Positions 40,812-52,721 of a DNA stretch of 64,000 nucleotides are shown here, piece after piece. Position numbers and translations under genes: made by a program. The stretch spans positions 1 to 64,000 of the forward strand of contig CACJAV010000006.1 of the NCBI GenBank assembly GCA_902591485.1, in the 5' to 3' direction. Source of the stretch: an uncultured Alphaproteobacteria bacterium. GTDB taxonomy: Bacteria; Pseudomonadota; Alphaproteobacteria; HIMB59; GCA-002718135. The notes under the pieces were generated by a model. It saw only the letters and a list, made by a program, of their open reading frames with translations. It was not told the DNA's origin and searched no databases. The first letter of the stretch is position 1. The number at the start of each line of letters is the position of its first letter.

Positions 40812-42053
40812 ATGAAAAAATCAATTTTAATAGCTACTTTTATTCTTTTATTAGTTGTTGGTTGGATTGGCTCTGGTCAGTTTTCAAACAATGTTGTTGC
40901 TCAGGATGAGGAAACTCAGGAAGTATTAAAGACTGAGACTTCGTACTCTGAGAATTCTGAGATTAATGAAAGTGAAGAATTTACATTTTCAGTTGAAACT
41001 AAAATATTCACTTCAAGTTTAATTGATCAATCTATTGAGTTACAGGGTCAAACTATTCATAATAAAAAAATTGATGTTAAATCTGAAACATCTGGAAAAA
41101 TTAATAGTATAGAATTTTTTAGAGGTGACAATGTATCTGAAAATTCAGAAATGATAACAATTTCATTAGAGGATAGAAAAGAAAAACTTTTAAGCGCAGA
41201 AAAAGACTTAGAGAGACTTTCTAAAGAAATTATTTTAAATGAAAAAAATAGAGATAACTTACTAAGACAAAATGTTGAAAGAATAGAGCTATACGAAATA
41301 GAATATGCGTCTGCTAAACAACTTATTGATAAAGGTCTAAGTTCAAAATCAAAGTTAAGTTTAGCATCCTTTAATCTTGCTAATGCTAAAGCTGATAGAG
41401 AAGATATTAAAATAAAATTTGAGTCAACATTGGCAAGTCTTGAGGCTCAGATAACAAATGTGAAATCGGTATTAAAAAATATCAAACTTGATATTAATAA
41501 AACAAGTATAAAAGCACCCTTTGATGGAATTATTTCTGAAAAAATGGTTGAGGAAACTGAATTTATTTCTGTTGGTACTCCATTATTCTCTATAATAGAC
41601 TTAGATCCAATTAAAATTGAAGGTTATTTATCTGAATTTGATGTAAACAAAGTTAGTGTTGGCACTAAAGCATTTATTGAAGATAGTAATGGTATTAAAA
41701 AAAGTGGAATTATCTCATTTATATCTCCTTCTGCCGAAACAAGCACTAGAACATTTGAAATTACTATTGAAGCTGATAATAAAGACTTATCATACAAAAG
41801 TGGAATAACTACTAAAATAGTTATTAAAGGATCAGAGTTGAAAGCGCATAAAATACCACCATCAATTTTGACATTATTAGATGATGGAACAGTTGGGGTT
41901 AAAGCAGTTGATAATGAAAATATGGTCATTTTTTATCCAACTAAGACAATAAAAGATACGATTGATGGAATGTGGGTTTCTGGATTACCTGAAAAAGTAA
42001 ACTTAATTGTGAGTGGTCAAGAATATATTAGTTTAGGTGATACAGTAAATTAA
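40812..42053 (+). CDS. RND efflux periplasmic adaptor (membrane fusion protein)
   Basis: HlyD/RND adaptor pattern (KSETSGKINSIEFFRGDNV...INKTSIKAPFDGIISEKMV); directly upstream of RND permease. Confidence 0.92.
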   Translation: MKKSILIATFILLLVVGWIGSGQFSNNVVAQDEETQEVLKTETSYSENSEINESEEFTFSVETKIFTSSLIDQSIELQGQTIHNKKIDVKSETSGKINSIEFFRGDNVSENSEMITISLEDRKEKLLSAEKDLERLSKEIILNEKNRDNLLRQNVERIELYEIEYASAKQLIDKGLSSKSKLSLASFNLANAKADREDIKIKFESTLASLEAQITNVKSVLKNIKLDINKTSIKAPFDGIISEKMVEETEFISVGTPLFSIIDLDPIKIEGYLSEFDVNKVSVGTKAFIEDSNGIKKSGIISFISPSAETSTRTFEITIEADNKDLSYKSGITTKIVIKGSELKAHKIPPSILTLLDDGTVGVKAVDNENMVIFYPTKTIKDTIDGMWVSGLPEKVNLIVSGQEYISLGDTVN

Positions 42054-42058
42054 TTTTA

Positions 42059-45000
42059 ATGAAATTTAGTATAATAGATTATGCAATTAGCCATTCCCGA
42101 GTTTTTATGGGGATACTTATATTTATTATATTCTCTGGTGCATCGACATATATATCCATACCGAAAGAGTCGACTCCTGATGTAAGCATTCCTATTGTTT
42201 ATATTTCACTTCATCAGAATGGTATATCTGCACAAGATTCAGAAAGATTATTGGTCAAACCAATCGAGGATGAAGTAAAAACAGTTGAGGGTGTAAAGGA
42301 AGTTAGATCTACTGCATACTCAGGCGGAGGGAATGTTCTATTGGAATTTGATGCTGGTTTTGACTCAGATCAAGCCATGATAGATATTAGAGATAAAGTA
42401 GATAGAGCCAAAGGGGATTTGCCAAGTGAAGCAGATGAGCCAACAGTAAATGAAGTAAATATTAGTACATTTCCTATAATTCAGATTTCATTAAGTGGTG
42501 ATGTTCCAAACAGAACACTTCAGGATTTAGCTGATACTTTACAAAATGATATTGAAACAATTCCAAGTGTATTAGAAGCTAAAATAGGAGGCAAAAGAAA
42601 TGAACAGGTTGATATATTAATCAATCCCACAGCTGTCGAAAGTTATGGTATTAACTTGGAAAGCCTCATTAATATAGTAAGAGAAAATAATAAAATGGTT
42701 TCTGCTGGAGGTCAAGACACAGGTGATGGTAGTTTTGATATTAAGGTGCCAGGACTTTATGAAACAATTGAAGATATTTTAAATACTCCTGTAAAAACTA
42801 ATGGTGACTCAGTTATTACATTTAGAGATATTGCCGAAGTAAAAAGAACATTTGAAGATAGGCAATCTTATGCAAATGTTAATGGCTCCAAATCAATTAC
42901 TATCGACGTGTCAAAAAGAATTGGTGAAAATATAATTAACACTATTGATGAAGTTAAAAAAGTAACCTCAATTACATCAAAAACTTTTCCAGACAACGTA
43001 GAAATTTCCTTTGGTAGTGATCAATCAAAGGGCATAAAAACTATGTTAAATAGTCTGCAGAACAATGTTATAGCGGCAATCATACTCGTTTTAATAATTA
43101 TACTTGGCGCTCTTGGTGTTAGATCTGGTTTACTAGTTGGAGTCTCCATACCGGGATCCTTTTTATCCGGTTTATTAGCTCTTTCTGTTATGGGTTTTAC
43201 TATTAACATCGTTGTACTTTTTGCATTGATACTATCTGTTGGTCTCTTGGTTGATGGCGCAATCGTTGTAGTTGAATATGCTGATAGAAAAATGAAAGAA
43301 GGATTAAGTGTGAAAGATGCTTTTGCTGATGCTTCGAAAAAAATGTCTTTACCGATTATTTCATCAACTGCGACAACCCTAGCAGCGTTTATTCCGCTTA
43401 TATTCTGGCCAGGTTTAGCAGGTGAATTTATGAAATATCTTCCAATTACTCTAATTTGTGTACTTATATCTTCTCTATTTATGGCTTTATTGTTTGTTCC
43501 CGTTTTAGGTTCAATTCTAAATACTGTATCAAGAATTTTACTTCAATTTATTATACCTCTATTAGCACTATTAATCTTTTTTAATATTTTAACGTATGGA
43601 ATTGGAAAGTTAGACTTCGAAAAATTTGGTTTATTTATAACAATTGGTAAGTATTTATTAAGCTTTGCATTATTTATTTTTGTCTTTATTAAAATTATTC
43701 CAAGAGTTTATAAAATTTCTGAAAATGTAAATTCAACAGATAAATTAGTTTCCGGTAATGCAAAAATTCTCTCTTCAGAATCAAATGAACCTGTTTTGAA
43801 TGTAACTGGCTTTGTTGGCATTTATGCTAAAGCATTAAATTTTTTATTAAATCATCCTCTCAAAGTTATTATTAGTGCCATATCAATTTTGATTGCTGTT
43901 AACTTTACCTATACAAAAGTTGGAGAAGGTGTTGAATTTTTCCCTGATGTTGAACCAGACCTTGCTAAGATTGTTGTATTTGCCAGAGGAAATCTGTCTG
44001 TTGAAGAAAAAAAAGATTATGTGGCAAGAGTTGAAAATATTATTATGAAAATTCAGTCAGAAAGAAAGGAATTTAAAAATATTTATTCATTAAGTGGAAA
44101 TGTAAGTGAACAATCAGAAGCATCTGAAGATTTTATTGGTTCAATTAGCTTAGAGTATACAGATTGGGATAAAAGAAGAAAATCAAAAGTCATTCTTGCA
44201 GAAATTTTAGATGCAACAAAAAGTATTAATGGCATCAAAGTTGAATCAAGAGAGCAGCAAGGTGGACCTGGTGAAGGAAAGCCAATTAATATTAAATTAA
44301 CTAGTGATAATAAAAAACTTTTGATTGAAGAAGGAATTAAATTAAAAAAGTTTATGGATAACTACCCAAAATTGATGAATGTTGAAGACAACCTGCCTGC
44401 GCCAGGTATAGAGTGGGAAATAAATGTTGACAGAAAACAAGCATCTAAGTTTGGTGCAAATATTACATCAATAGGAAATGTTATAAAACTGGCGACGAAT
44501 GGCCTTAAACTTGGTGAATACAGACCAGATGATAGTAACGAGAGTATTCCTCTATATTTGCGATATCCAAACGAAGGTAGAACACTGGATAGAATTGATA
44601 ACTTAAGGGTTTCTACTTCCAATGGATTAGTTCCAATATCAAATTTTGTAGATATTGTCCCTAACAACAGAACTGGTAATATAATTAGAGTGGACTCTAA
44701 AAATGCAATTAATATTCAAGCAGATGTTGAACCTGGGGTTTATCCAGATGGTAAAGTCAAAGAACTTGAATATGTTTTAGGGATAACTGATAATGCACCA
44801 TCTTGGAGAGGCAGGACATTAGATTTACCACGTTATGAACTAAATAATGAAATTAGAGCTGAGTTAATTGGTGAAAACGAAGATCAGAAACAAGCTCAAG
44901 AATTTTTAACCAAAGCATTTGGAGTTGCTCTTTTTTTAATGTTAATGATTTTACTTTTACAATTCAACAGTTTCTATAGTGCATTTTTAATATTATTTGC

Positions 45001-45454
45001 GGTAGTTATGTCTACGGCAGGTGTCTTTATTGGTTTAATGGTTACTGCTCAGCCTTTTGGGATAGTAATGTCTGGAGTTGGTGTAATTGCTCTAGCTGGA
45101 ATTGTAGTTAACAATAACATCATACTTATCGATACTTTTAATTTTTTAAAAACAAAAACATCAAATATTAGAGAAGCTATAATTAAAACTGGCGCTCAAA
45201 GATTAAGACCAGTTTTGCTGACAACAACTACGACTGTTCTTGGTTTACTTCCAATGGTAACTATGACTAATATTGATTTTGTAACAAGAGAAGTCACTAG
45301 AGGATCTCCAGATACACAATGGTGGGTACAATTATCTACAGCAATTGTTTTTGGTCTGATATTTGCAACGATTCTAACTTTAGTTGTAACTCCTTCAGCA
45401 TTAATGTTGAAAGAAAATGTTGTTAATTGGTATAGAAAAAAAGTTAGTTCCTAA
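42059..45454 (+). CDS. RND efflux permease (AcrB/CzcA-like)
   Basis: 1131 aa, two periplasmic loops and 12 TM; ALILSVGLLVDGAIVVVEYADR; GVIALAGIVVNNNIILIDTFN. Confidence 0.95.
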   Translation: MKFSIIDYAISHSRVFMGILIFIIFSGASTYISIPKESTPDVSIPIVYISLHQNGISAQDSERLLVKPIEDEVKTVEGVKEVRSTAYSGGGNVLLEFDAGFDSDQAMIDIRDKVDRAKGDLPSEADEPTVNEVNISTFPIIQISLSGDVPNRTLQDLADTLQNDIETIPSVLEAKIGGKRNEQVDILINPTAVESYGINLESLINIVRENNKMVSAGGQDTGDGSFDIKVPGLYETIEDILNTPVKTNGDSVITFRDIAEVKRTFEDRQSYANVNGSKSITIDVSKRIGENIINTIDEVKKVTSITSKTFPDNVEISFGSDQSKGIKTMLNSLQNNVIAAIILVLIIILGALGVRSGLLVGVSIPGSFLSGLLALSVMGFTINIVVLFALILSVGLLVDGAIVVVEYADRKMKEGLSVKDAFADASKKMSLPIISSTATTLAAFIPLIFWPGLAGEFMKYLPITLICVLISSLFMALLFVPVLGSILNTVSRILLQFIIPLLALLIFFNILTYGIGKLDFEKFGLFITIGKYLLSFALFIFVFIKIIPRVYKISENVNSTDKLVSGNAKILSSESNEPVLNVTGFVGIYAKALNFLLNHPLKVIISAISILIAVNFTYTKVGEGVEFFPDVEPDLAKIVVFARGNLSVEEKKDYVARVENIIMKIQSERKEFKNIYSLSGNVSEQSEASEDFIGSISLEYTDWDKRRKSKVILAEILDATKSINGIKVESREQQGGPGEGKPINIKLTSDNKKLLIEEGIKLKKFMDNYPKLMNVEDNLPAPGIEWEINVDRKQASKFGANITSIGNVIKLATNGLKLGEYRPDDSNESIPLYLRYPNEGRTLDRIDNLRVSTSNGLVPISNFVDIVPNNRTGNIIRVDSKNAINIQADVEPGVYPDGKVKELEYVLGITDNAPSWRGRTLDLPRYELNNEIRAELIGENEDQKQAQEFLTKAFGVALFLMLMILLLQFNSFYSAFLILFAVVMSTAGVFIGLMVTAQPFGIVMSGVGVIALAGIVVNNNIILIDTFNFLKTKTSNIREAIIKTGAQRLRPVLLTTTTTVLGLLPMVTMTNIDFVTREVTRGSPDTQWWVQLSTAIVFGLIFATILTLVVTPSALMLKENVVNWYRKKVSS

Positions 45455-46169
45455 TATTTCTACTTTTTATAATTGTATAAAATATTGATAATAAATACGC
45501 ACCAAAAAATATAATTAGGGTTATCCAAATTTTAGAAATTAAAGAAACACAGCCTAAAACAAATAATAAAAATATCCATGTTTTATATTTTGCATTTATT
45601 TTTATTTTTTTTAGTGAAATGGTTGGTATTTTGCTAATCATCATAAAACCTATTACAATTGTAGTAATAAAGTTAAAATACTCATTTTTTAGAAGGTCTA
45701 TTTGAAATTCAAAAAAAATAAAAAGAGGTAAAAGTATTAAACCAGCTGCAGCTGGTGAAGGTATTCCAGTAAAATACTCTTTGTTATCTATTGGTTTATT
45801 TGTTACGTAAATATCAGCAGTAAATCTTGCTAACCTGAGTGCACTGCATATAACAAAAAATAATGTCGCACCCCAACCAAGTGAACCTAAAGTATTAGTA
45901 GACCACAAATATATAAGAAAACTTGGTGCAACTCCAAAAGATACAAAATCACTTAAAGAATCAAGTTCGGCGCCAAAATTTGATCCACTTTTAAGTTTTC
46001 TTGCAAACCAACCATCAAAAAAATCAAATATTGTAGCTAATAAAATTAAATATATAGCTATCTCCCACTCACCTTTTAATGAAAAACTAATTGAAGTAAA
46101 TCCACTACTTAAGGAAAGAAGAGTAATAAAGTTTGGCACATATTTGCTTATTATATTCTGCTCACTCAT
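45444..46169 (-). CDS. pssA: CDP-diacylglycerol-serine O-phosphatidyltransferase
   Basis: CDP-alcohol phosphotransferase motif DFFDGWFARKLKSGSNFGAELDSLSDFVSFGVAPS; next to psd. Confidence 0.95.
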   Translation of the reverse strand: MSEQNIISKYVPNFITLLSLSSGFTSISFSLKGEWEIAIYLILLATIFDFFDGWFARKLKSGSNFGAELDSLSDFVSFGVAPSFLIYLWSTNTLGSLGWGATLFFVICSALRLARFTADIYVTNKPIDNKEYFTGIPSPAAAGLILLPLFIFFEFQIDLLKNEYFNFITTIVIGFMMISKIPTISLKKIKINAKYKTWIFLLFVLGCVSLISKIWITLIIFFGAYLLSIFYTIIKSRNIRN

Positions 46170-46834
46170 ATTGATTTAGCGTTATTAATTTTAAGTATGT
46201 TTTTGGGATTAGAAATAATTGTTTCACCTCCTACTACTCTTTGACCTTTTGCAACCAAAATATCATAATTTTCTGGAAGATATAAATCAACTCTACTGCC
46301 AAACTTTATAATTCCAATTCTATTTCCTTTTTCAACTTCTTGATTTATTTTTAAATTACAAACAATGCGCCTAGCAATTAAACCAGCTATTTGAACAATA
46401 TAAAAATTATCATTATTGCTTTTAACAAAAATGATATTGCGTTCATTTTCATTACTTGACTTATCTAAAGTTGCATTAAGAAACTTGCCTGGAATATAAT
46501 GTATCGAAGAAATAGAGCCTTTTACAGGCATGCGATTAACATGAACGTCAAAAACACTTAAAAAGATACTAACTTTTGTATATTTGTTTTGATCTTTATC
46601 GTCATCAAGAGGGTTTTTTTCAGCACCAATATAAGTTACAAGTCCATCAGCTGGTGACACAACTACTTCTTCATTTGGGACAGCTCTTATAGGATCTCTA
46701 AAAAAATAAAAAATATAAGCTGATATTATTGCTAAAAAAATACCTAAAATTGTATAGAAAGGTATTATAATAATCGTTATTAAACAACTAATAACAAAAT
46801 AAACCCAGCCTTCATTATGTATTCGTAATTGCAT
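46166..46834 (-). CDS. psd: Phosphatidylserine decarboxylase
   Basis: FFRDPIRAVP, VVSPADGLVTYIG, VFDVHVNRMPVKG, KFGSRVDLYLP. Confidence 0.95.
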   Translation of the reverse strand: MQLRIHNEGWVYFVISCLITIIIIPFYTILGIFLAIISAYIFYFFRDPIRAVPNEEVVVSPADGLVTYIGAEKNPLDDDKDQNKYTKVSIFLSVFDVHVNRMPVKGSISSIHYIPGKFLNATLDKSSNENERNIIFVKSNNDNFYIVQIAGLIARRIVCNLKINQEVEKGNRIGIIKFGSRVDLYLPENYDILVAKGQRVVGGETIISNPKNILKINNAKSI

Positions 46835-46858
46835 ATAAATGGGAGCTAATACATAATA

Positions 46859-47410
46859 ATGAATATAAAATCTCTAACAATCTACTGCTCTGCATCACAA
46901 AAAATAGATAAAAAATTCTTTAAATTAGCAAGAGAAACTGCGGAAATAATTTCGAAATACAAAATTAGGGTGGTTTATGGGGGTGGAAATGTTGGTCTTA
47001 TGGGTGAAATTGCAAATACCATAAGTTATCACAATAAAGAAATAATTGGAATAATCCCAAAATTTTTAATCAAAAAGGAGAAATTAAATTTTAAAATAAA
47101 AAACTTAAAAGTGGTTAATGATTTGACAAAACGTAAAGAACAATTATTTAAACTGGGTGACGCTTTTTTAGTATTGCCTGGAGGGACTGGAACGTTAGAG
47201 GAAATAACAGAAGTGCTATCTTGGAAAATTCTTAAATTACATAACAAACCAATAATTTTTTTAAATTTTGAAAATTATTGGTCTCCTTTGCTTAAACAAT
47301 TTGAAAATATGATAAAAATTAAATTTGGAAATAAAAATTTACAAAATCAATATCAAGTAATAAAGAAGCCGAAAGAATTAGAAAAAATACTTAAATTATG
47401 GTCAAAATAG
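46859..47410 (+). CDS. LOG family protein (TIGR00730-type)
   Basis: VVYGGGNVGLMGEIA, RKEQLFKLGDAFLVLPGGTGTLEEITE. Confidence 0.93.
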   Translation: MNIKSLTIYCSASQKIDKKFFKLARETAEIISKYKIRVVYGGGNVGLMGEIANTISYHNKEIIGIIPKFLIKKEKLNFKIKNLKVVNDLTKRKEQLFKLGDAFLVLPGGTGTLEEITEVLSWKILKLHNKPIIFLNFENYWSPLLKQFENMIKIKFGNKNLQNQYQVIKKPKELEKILKLWSK

Positions 47411-47458
47411 CTATGACAGGTTTATGTCAATATGAGATTATAAAGGAAATATTATAAT

Positions 47459-48676
47459 ATGGAAAAAATTAAAGTAAAAAATCCCATTGTTGAAATGGAT
47501 GGTGATGAAATGACTAGAGTTATTTGGGAGTTTATCAAAGATAAACTAATTCTTCCATATATTGATGTAGATATTAAATATTATGATTTAGGAGTAAAAA
47601 GCAGAGATAATTCAGAAGATCAAATTACAATAGATTCAGCTGAAGCTGTTAAGAAATATGGAGTTGGAATCAAATGCGCAACAATAACTCCAGATGAAGA
47701 AAGAGTTAAGGAATTTAGTTTAAAAAAAATGTGGCGTTCTCCAAACGGAACAATAAGAAATATTTTAGGAGGAACAATTTTTAGACAACCTATTATTTGT
47801 AAAAATGTTCCAAGAATTGTAACCAATTGGAACAAGCCAATTGTTGTAGCAAGACACGCTTTTGGTGATCAATATAGGGCAACAGATACGCTTATTTCAA
47901 AGCCTGGAAAATTAAAAATGGTTTTCGAACCAACAGATGGCAGTGAAGGATTTGTTAAAGAAGTATTTCACTTTGAAAAAGAGGGTATAGCATTATCAAT
48001 GTACAATCTAGATCAATCAATTATTGAATTTGCAAGAGCATGTTTTAATTATGGACTAAATCTAGGTTGGCCTGTTTATTTATCTACAAAAAATACTATT
48101 TTAAAAGTTTACGATGGAAGATTCAAAGATTTGTTTGAGAGCGTTTTTCAAAATGAGTTTGCAGACAAGTTTAAGGAAAAAAATATAGTTTATGAGCATA
48201 GGTTAATAGATGATATGGTTGCTACTGCCTTAAAATGGGAAGGTGACTTCATTTGGGCATGTAAAAATTATGATGGTGATGTTCAATCTGACTCTGTTGC
48301 CCAGGGTTATGGTTCTCTTGGATTAATGACAAGTGTATTAATGACTCCTGATGGAAAAATTGTAGAAGCTGAAGCAGCGCATGGAACTGTTACTAGACAC
48401 TTTAGAAATCATCAACAGGGTCTAGAAACATCCACAAATCCAATTGCTTCTATTTTTGCATGGTCAAGAGGTTTGTATTTTAGGGGAAAATTTGATGATA
48501 ATCAAAATTTAATGAATTTTTCAAAAAAACTTGAAGAGACTTGCATCGAAACTGTTGAATCTGGAAAAATGACAAAAGATCTGGCGATTTTAATTAGTGA
48601 AAACCAAAAGTGGTTAAACACTCAAGATTTTTTAAATACTCTTAAGGATAACTTGGAAAAAAAATTAGGATCTTAA
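47459..48676 (+). CDS. icd: NADP-dependent isocitrate dehydrogenase
   Basis: [66 protein letters not shown]. Confidence 0.97.
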   Translation: MEKIKVKNPIVEMDGDEMTRVIWEFIKDKLILPYIDVDIKYYDLGVKSRDNSEDQITIDSAEAVKKYGVGIKCATITPDEERVKEFSLKKMWRSPNGTIRNILGGTIFRQPIICKNVPRIVTNWNKPIVVARHAFGDQYRATDTLISKPGKLKMVFEPTDGSEGFVKEVFHFEKEGIALSMYNLDQSIIEFARACFNYGLNLGWPVYLSTKNTILKVYDGRFKDLFESVFQNEFADKFKEKNIVYEHRLIDDMVATALKWEGDFIWACKNYDGDVQSDSVAQGYGSLGLMTSVLMTPDGKIVEAEAAHGTVTRHFRNHQQGLETSTNPIASIFAWSRGLYFRGKFDDNQNLMNFSKKLEETCIETVESGKMTKDLAILISENQKWLNTQDFLNTLKDNLEKKLGS

Positions 48677-51337
48677 ATTAGTTTTAATCCTATCCATAGC
48701 TTGATCAATATTTTCCAGACTAATACCACCTGCTTGTGCCATATCTTTACGACCCCCTCCTCCTTTACCACCTAAAATCTTAGATACATCTTGAATAACT
48801 TTCGCAGAGTCAAAATTAGATGTTAAATCTTCTGTAACACCTAAAACAATAGATAATTTATCACCATTTTTTGAAATTATTAGAGACGCACATTTATTTT
48901 GATATTTGTTTTTTTGATCATCTACAAACTGTTTAAGTATTTTCGATGGATAATTTTCAGTTAGTAAATAAACGAAATTAATATCATTAATTTTTTCAAT
49001 AACGATATTTTGTAATGAGGTTTCTTTATTTTTATTTTGTTTTTTTTGATCCAATAATTTTTTTAATTCCTTTAAATTATTTGTTAAATCACTATTTTGA
49101 TCATAGCTATAATCAAAATTATTATCATACTCTTTTATCTCACTTATAAGTATTGAAATTTTATCTAGATTTTCTTTTAAAGTTTTATTATCAAGTTGAA
49201 TTTTTTGCTTATTATATTCGTCAACTGCAATATTTGTTAGTGCCTCTATTCTTCTTATTCCTGAAGCTACACTAGTTTGATTAATTATTTTAAAATTCAA
49301 AATATCGCCAGTTTGAGCAACATGTGTACCCCCACACAGTTCTTTTGAAAATATTTTATTGTCTTCAACTGTGCCCATTGACACTACACGAACCTCATCA
49401 CCATATTTTTCTCCAAAAAGTGCAGTTGCTCCCTCATCTAATGCTTTTTTATGATCAATAGTCTTAATTTCTATTAGCGAATTAGCTGTTATTTCTTTCT
49501 TCACAAAATTTTCAATTTTTATAATAATATCTGATGTTATTGGTTCATTATGACTAAAATCAAACCTTAATTTTTCACTATTAACCAATGAACCTTTTTG
49601 TGAAACATGATTTCCAAGAATTTTTCTAAGAGAAGCGTGAAGCAGATGAGTTGAAGAATGATTACATTTTATTAATTGCCGTTTATATGAATCAATTGTA
49701 GCTGTTACACTATCTCTAATTTTAAATTTTCCTTTTTTAACTTTACCATGGTGCAAATAAAATGAGCCGAATAATTTAGTCGTATCATTTACTTCAAAAG
49801 TATTGTGCTCAAACACTATAGTACCAATATCACCAACTTGACCCCCACTTTCTCCATAAAATGGTGTCTGGTTTAAAATGATAATTCCATTTTCACCCTC
49901 ATTTAGCTGATCAGTTTTGTTATCGCTCTTAACTATAGAGGTAATTTCACTTTCAGATTCAGTTTGCTCGTAGCCTAAAAATTCTGTCGAGCTTAAATTC
50001 TCAGTAATTTTAAACCAGTTTTTTTGATCCTCTTGATCACCTGTGCCTTTCCAATTTTTTCGAGCTCTTTCTTTTTGCTCTTTCATCATTTGATTGAAAT
50101 TCTCAACATCAACTTCCACATTTTTTGATTTGAGATAATCTTGTGTTAAATCTAATGGAAAGCCATATGTATCATATAATTTAAATGCAATTTTACCATC
50201 TAATTTATTTGATGATACAGAGATTTCATCCTCTAAAATTTTTAACCCTTTTTCTACTGTCTCTTTGAATTTAGTTTCCTCGTTAATAAAAGTATTAATT
50301 ATTAAATCTTTAGCTCGTATTAATTCAGGATATGCATTTTTAAAAATATCCAATAACGTAGGAAAAATTTTATCAAATACCGTATCTTTATTTCCTAACG
50401 TATGAGCATGCCTCATTCCTCTTCTCATTATTCTTCTTAAAACATAACCTCTGCCTTCATTAGACGGTGTGACACCATCAGCAATGAGAAACGATGAAGA
50501 TCTTAAATGATCAGCTATAACTCTATGGCTAGGACTGTTTAATTGGCTTTCATCATTTAACAAATTTCTAGAATTATCAATTAAAGGAATAAACAAATCA
50601 GTATTATAATTATCATTAGTGTTATTTAGTAATGCTGAAATTCTCTCTAAACCCATTCCAGTATCAATAGAAGGTTTCGGGAGGTTGATTCTTTCAGAAG
50701 ATGAAATTTGCTCAAACTGCATAAATACTAGGTTCCAAATTTCAATAAATCTATCTCCATCTTCATCTGGACTTCCTGGAGGTCCACCTGGATATTTATC
50801 ACCGTGATCATAAAAGATTTCTGAACATGGCCCACAGGGTCCCGTATCTCCCATCGACCAAAAATTATCAGATGTACTTATTTTAATTATTTTGTTATCA
50901 CTTAGACCTGCAATTTTCTTCCAAAAATTATATGCATCTTCATCTTCGCTAAATACAGTGACTAATAACTTTTCTTTTTCTATTTTAAATTCCTTAGTAA
51001 TTAAATTCCATGCGAATTCTATTGCCTGATCCTTGAAGTAATCACCAAAAGAAAAATTACCTAACATTTCAAAAAAAGTATGGTGTCTTGCTGTGTAACC
51101 TACATTTTCTAAATCGTTGTGTTTACCTCCTGCCCTCACACATTTTTGTGAAGTAACTGCACGATTATAATCTCTTTTTTCTTTTCCAGTAAAAATATTT
51201 TTAAATTGAACCATTCCTGAATTCGCAAACATTAGCGTTGGATCATTATGTGGAACTAAGGGACTTGAATGGACTATTTCATGACCATTTTTTTTAAAAT
51301 AGTTCAAAAAAGTAGATCTAATTTCACTAGAATTCAT
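48665..51337 (-). CDS. alaS: Alanyl-tRNA synthetase
   Basis: [75 protein letters not shown]. Confidence 0.98.
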   Translation of the reverse strand: MNSSEIRSTFLNYFKKNGHEIVHSSPLVPHNDPTLMFANSGMVQFKNIFTGKEKRDYNRAVTSQKCVRAGGKHNDLENVGYTARHHTFFEMLGNFSFGDYFKDQAIEFAWNLITKEFKIEKEKLLVTVFSEDEDAYNFWKKIAGLSDNKIIKISTSDNFWSMGDTGPCGPCSEIFYDHGDKYPGGPPGSPDEDGDRFIEIWNLVFMQFEQISSSERINLPKPSIDTGMGLERISALLNNTNDNYNTDLFIPLIDNSRNLLNDESQLNSPSHRVIADHLRSSSFLIADGVTPSNEGRGYVLRRIMRRGMRHAHTLGNKDTVFDKIFPTLLDIFKNAYPELIRAKDLIINTFINEETKFKETVEKGLKILEDEISVSSNKLDGKIAFKLYDTYGFPLDLTQDYLKSKNVEVDVENFNQMMKEQKERARKNWKGTGDQEDQKNWFKITENLSSTEFLGYEQTESESEITSIVKSDNKTDQLNEGENGIIILNQTPFYGESGGQVGDIGTIVFEHNTFEVNDTTKLFGSFYLHHGKVKKGKFKIRDSVTATIDSYKRQLIKCNHSSTHLLHASLRKILGNHVSQKGSLVNSEKLRFDFSHNEPITSDIIIKIENFVKKEITANSLIEIKTIDHKKALDEGATALFGEKYGDEVRVVSMGTVEDNKIFSKELCGGTHVAQTGDILNFKIINQTSVASGIRRIEALTNIAVDEYNKQKIQLDNKTLKENLDKISILISEIKEYDNNFDYSYDQNSDLTNNLKELKKLLDQKKQNKNKETSLQNIVIEKINDINFVYLLTENYPSKILKQFVDDQKNKYQNKCASLIISKNGDKLSIVLGVTEDLTSNFDSAKVIQDVSKILGGKGGGGRKDMAQAGGISLENIDQAMDRIKTNLRS

Positions 51338-51345
51338 GATGACGT

Positions 51346-51351
51346 ATTATA
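51346..51351 (-). promoter_or_regulatory. Candidate alaS -10 element TATAAT within an inverted repeat
   Basis: Minus strand TTGACGCTATAATACGTCATCATG; TATAAT ends 8 nt before the ATG. Confidence 0.5.
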
Positions 51352-51376
51352 GCGTCAATTTTATTATGTCTAACAC

Positions 51377-51409
51377 AAAAAAAAGGGGACTTGCTCCCCT
51401 CTTTTTTTT
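51377..51409 (-). terminator. Rho-independent terminator downstream of recA
   Basis: Minus strand reads GGGGAGCAAGTCCCC followed by a T-tract; 5-bp GC-rich stem flanked by A/T tracts. Confidence 0.85.
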
Positions 51410-51423
51410 AATTAAATTAAGGT

Positions 51424-52533
51424 TTATTCTTCAGTCTTTGTCTCTTTAGCATCTTTGGACTCAATTTCACCTTCCATCATAGCCTTCTCAACTATTCCAG
51501 CGTTTTCAAGAATTTTACTTTCAATTTCTTTTGCTATATCAGGATTATCTCTTAAGAAATTTTTAACATTTTCTCTACCTTGGCCAATTTTTTGATCTTT
51601 ATAAGCAAACCAAGAGCCTGCCTTATCAATAATTTCAGCTTTGACACCGAGATCAACAAGTTCACCAAGTTTAGAAATGCCTTCCCCATACATAATATCA
51701 AATTCAACAACTTTGAAAGGTGGTGCAACTTTATTTTTGACAATTTTGACTCTCGTCTGGTTACCAATAATTTCATCTTTATCTTTAATTGCACCAATTC
51801 GTCTTATATCCATTCTAACAGAAGAATAAAATTTTAGAGCATTACCTCCTGTTGTTGTCTCTGGACTTCCGAACATAACTCCTATTTTCATTCTTAACTG
51901 GTTAATAAATACAACTAATGTATTAGATTGAGCTATAGAGCTTGTAAGCTTTCTCAGTGCTTGACTCATTAATCTAGCTTGTAATCCAGGTAAAGAGTCA
52001 CCCATATCTCCCTCTAACTCAGCTCTTGGGACTAAGGCAGCTACAGAGTCAATAATCAGCACATCTATACCACCTGATTTTATTAAAGAATCAGCTATTT
52101 CTAAACCCTGCTCTCCTGTATCTGGCTGAGAAATTAATAATTCCTCTAAATTAACTCCTAATTTTTTTGCATAAGCCGGGTCAAGAGCATGCTCAGCATC
52201 TATAAATGCACAGTTTCCACCTTGTTTCTGTGACTCAGCAACTATATGCGTTGCAAGTGTAGTTTTACCTGAGCTTTCAGGTCCATAAATTTCTATAATT
52301 CTGCCTTTTGGAACACCGCCAATACCTAAGGCTATATCCAAACCAAGGGAACCTGTTGAAATTGCCTCTATATCAACGTTTGTTTTTGATCCAAGTTTCA
52401 TAATTGAACCTTTTCCATAGTTTTTTTCTATTAAACTAACGGCAGCCTCTAAAGATTTGGTTCTGTTTTCTTTATCCATTGTATGATTCTCTATTACTTT
52501 TAATTTAGTTTGAGACATTGTTTTCTCCATCAT
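51424..52533 (-). CDS. recA: Recombinase A
   Basis: [60 protein letters not shown]. Confidence 0.99.
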   Translation of the reverse strand: MMEKTMSQTKLKVIENHTMDKENRTKSLEAAVSLIEKNYGKGSIMKLGSKTNVDIEAISTGSLGLDIALGIGGVPKGRIIEIYGPESSGKTTLATHIVAESQKQGGNCAFIDAEHALDPAYAKKLGVNLEELLISQPDTGEQGLEIADSLIKSGGIDVLIIDSVAALVPRAELEGDMGDSLPGLQARLMSQALRKLTSSIAQSNTLVVFINQLRMKIGVMFGSPETTTGGNALKFYSSVRMDIRRIGAIKDKDEIIGNQTRVKIVKNKVAPPFKVVEFDIMYGEGISKLGELVDLGVKAEIIDKAGSWFAYKDQKIGQGRENVKNFLRDNPDIAKEIESKILENAGIVEKAMMEGEIESKDAKETKTEE

Positions 52534-52601
52534 TTGGTAGTTTTTTATTGTGATTCTTGCAAATCATGATTTTTTGTACATGTTTTGTTCTCATTTTAAA
52601 A

Positions 52602-52616
52602 GTTCTATTTTTGTTC
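52602..52616. promoter_or_regulatory. Alphaproteobacterial-type LexA (SOS) box upstream of recA
   Basis: Exact GTTC-N7-GTTC (GTTCTATTTTTGTTC) about 70-85 nt upstream of the recA start; additional GTTC at 52587. Confidence 0.75.
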
Positions 52617-52721
52617 TTTTAATAAATATTTAATAATTTATTGAAATATATATATTTTTTTTTCATAATATTAATCTTGAATTTAAAAATTCTTTTGATA
52701 AGTCCTTTCAAGTTTTAAATT

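Noticed and set aside
44362-44667. 101-aa minus-strand ORF inside the RND permease
   Set aside because: Shadow ORF; no family signature.
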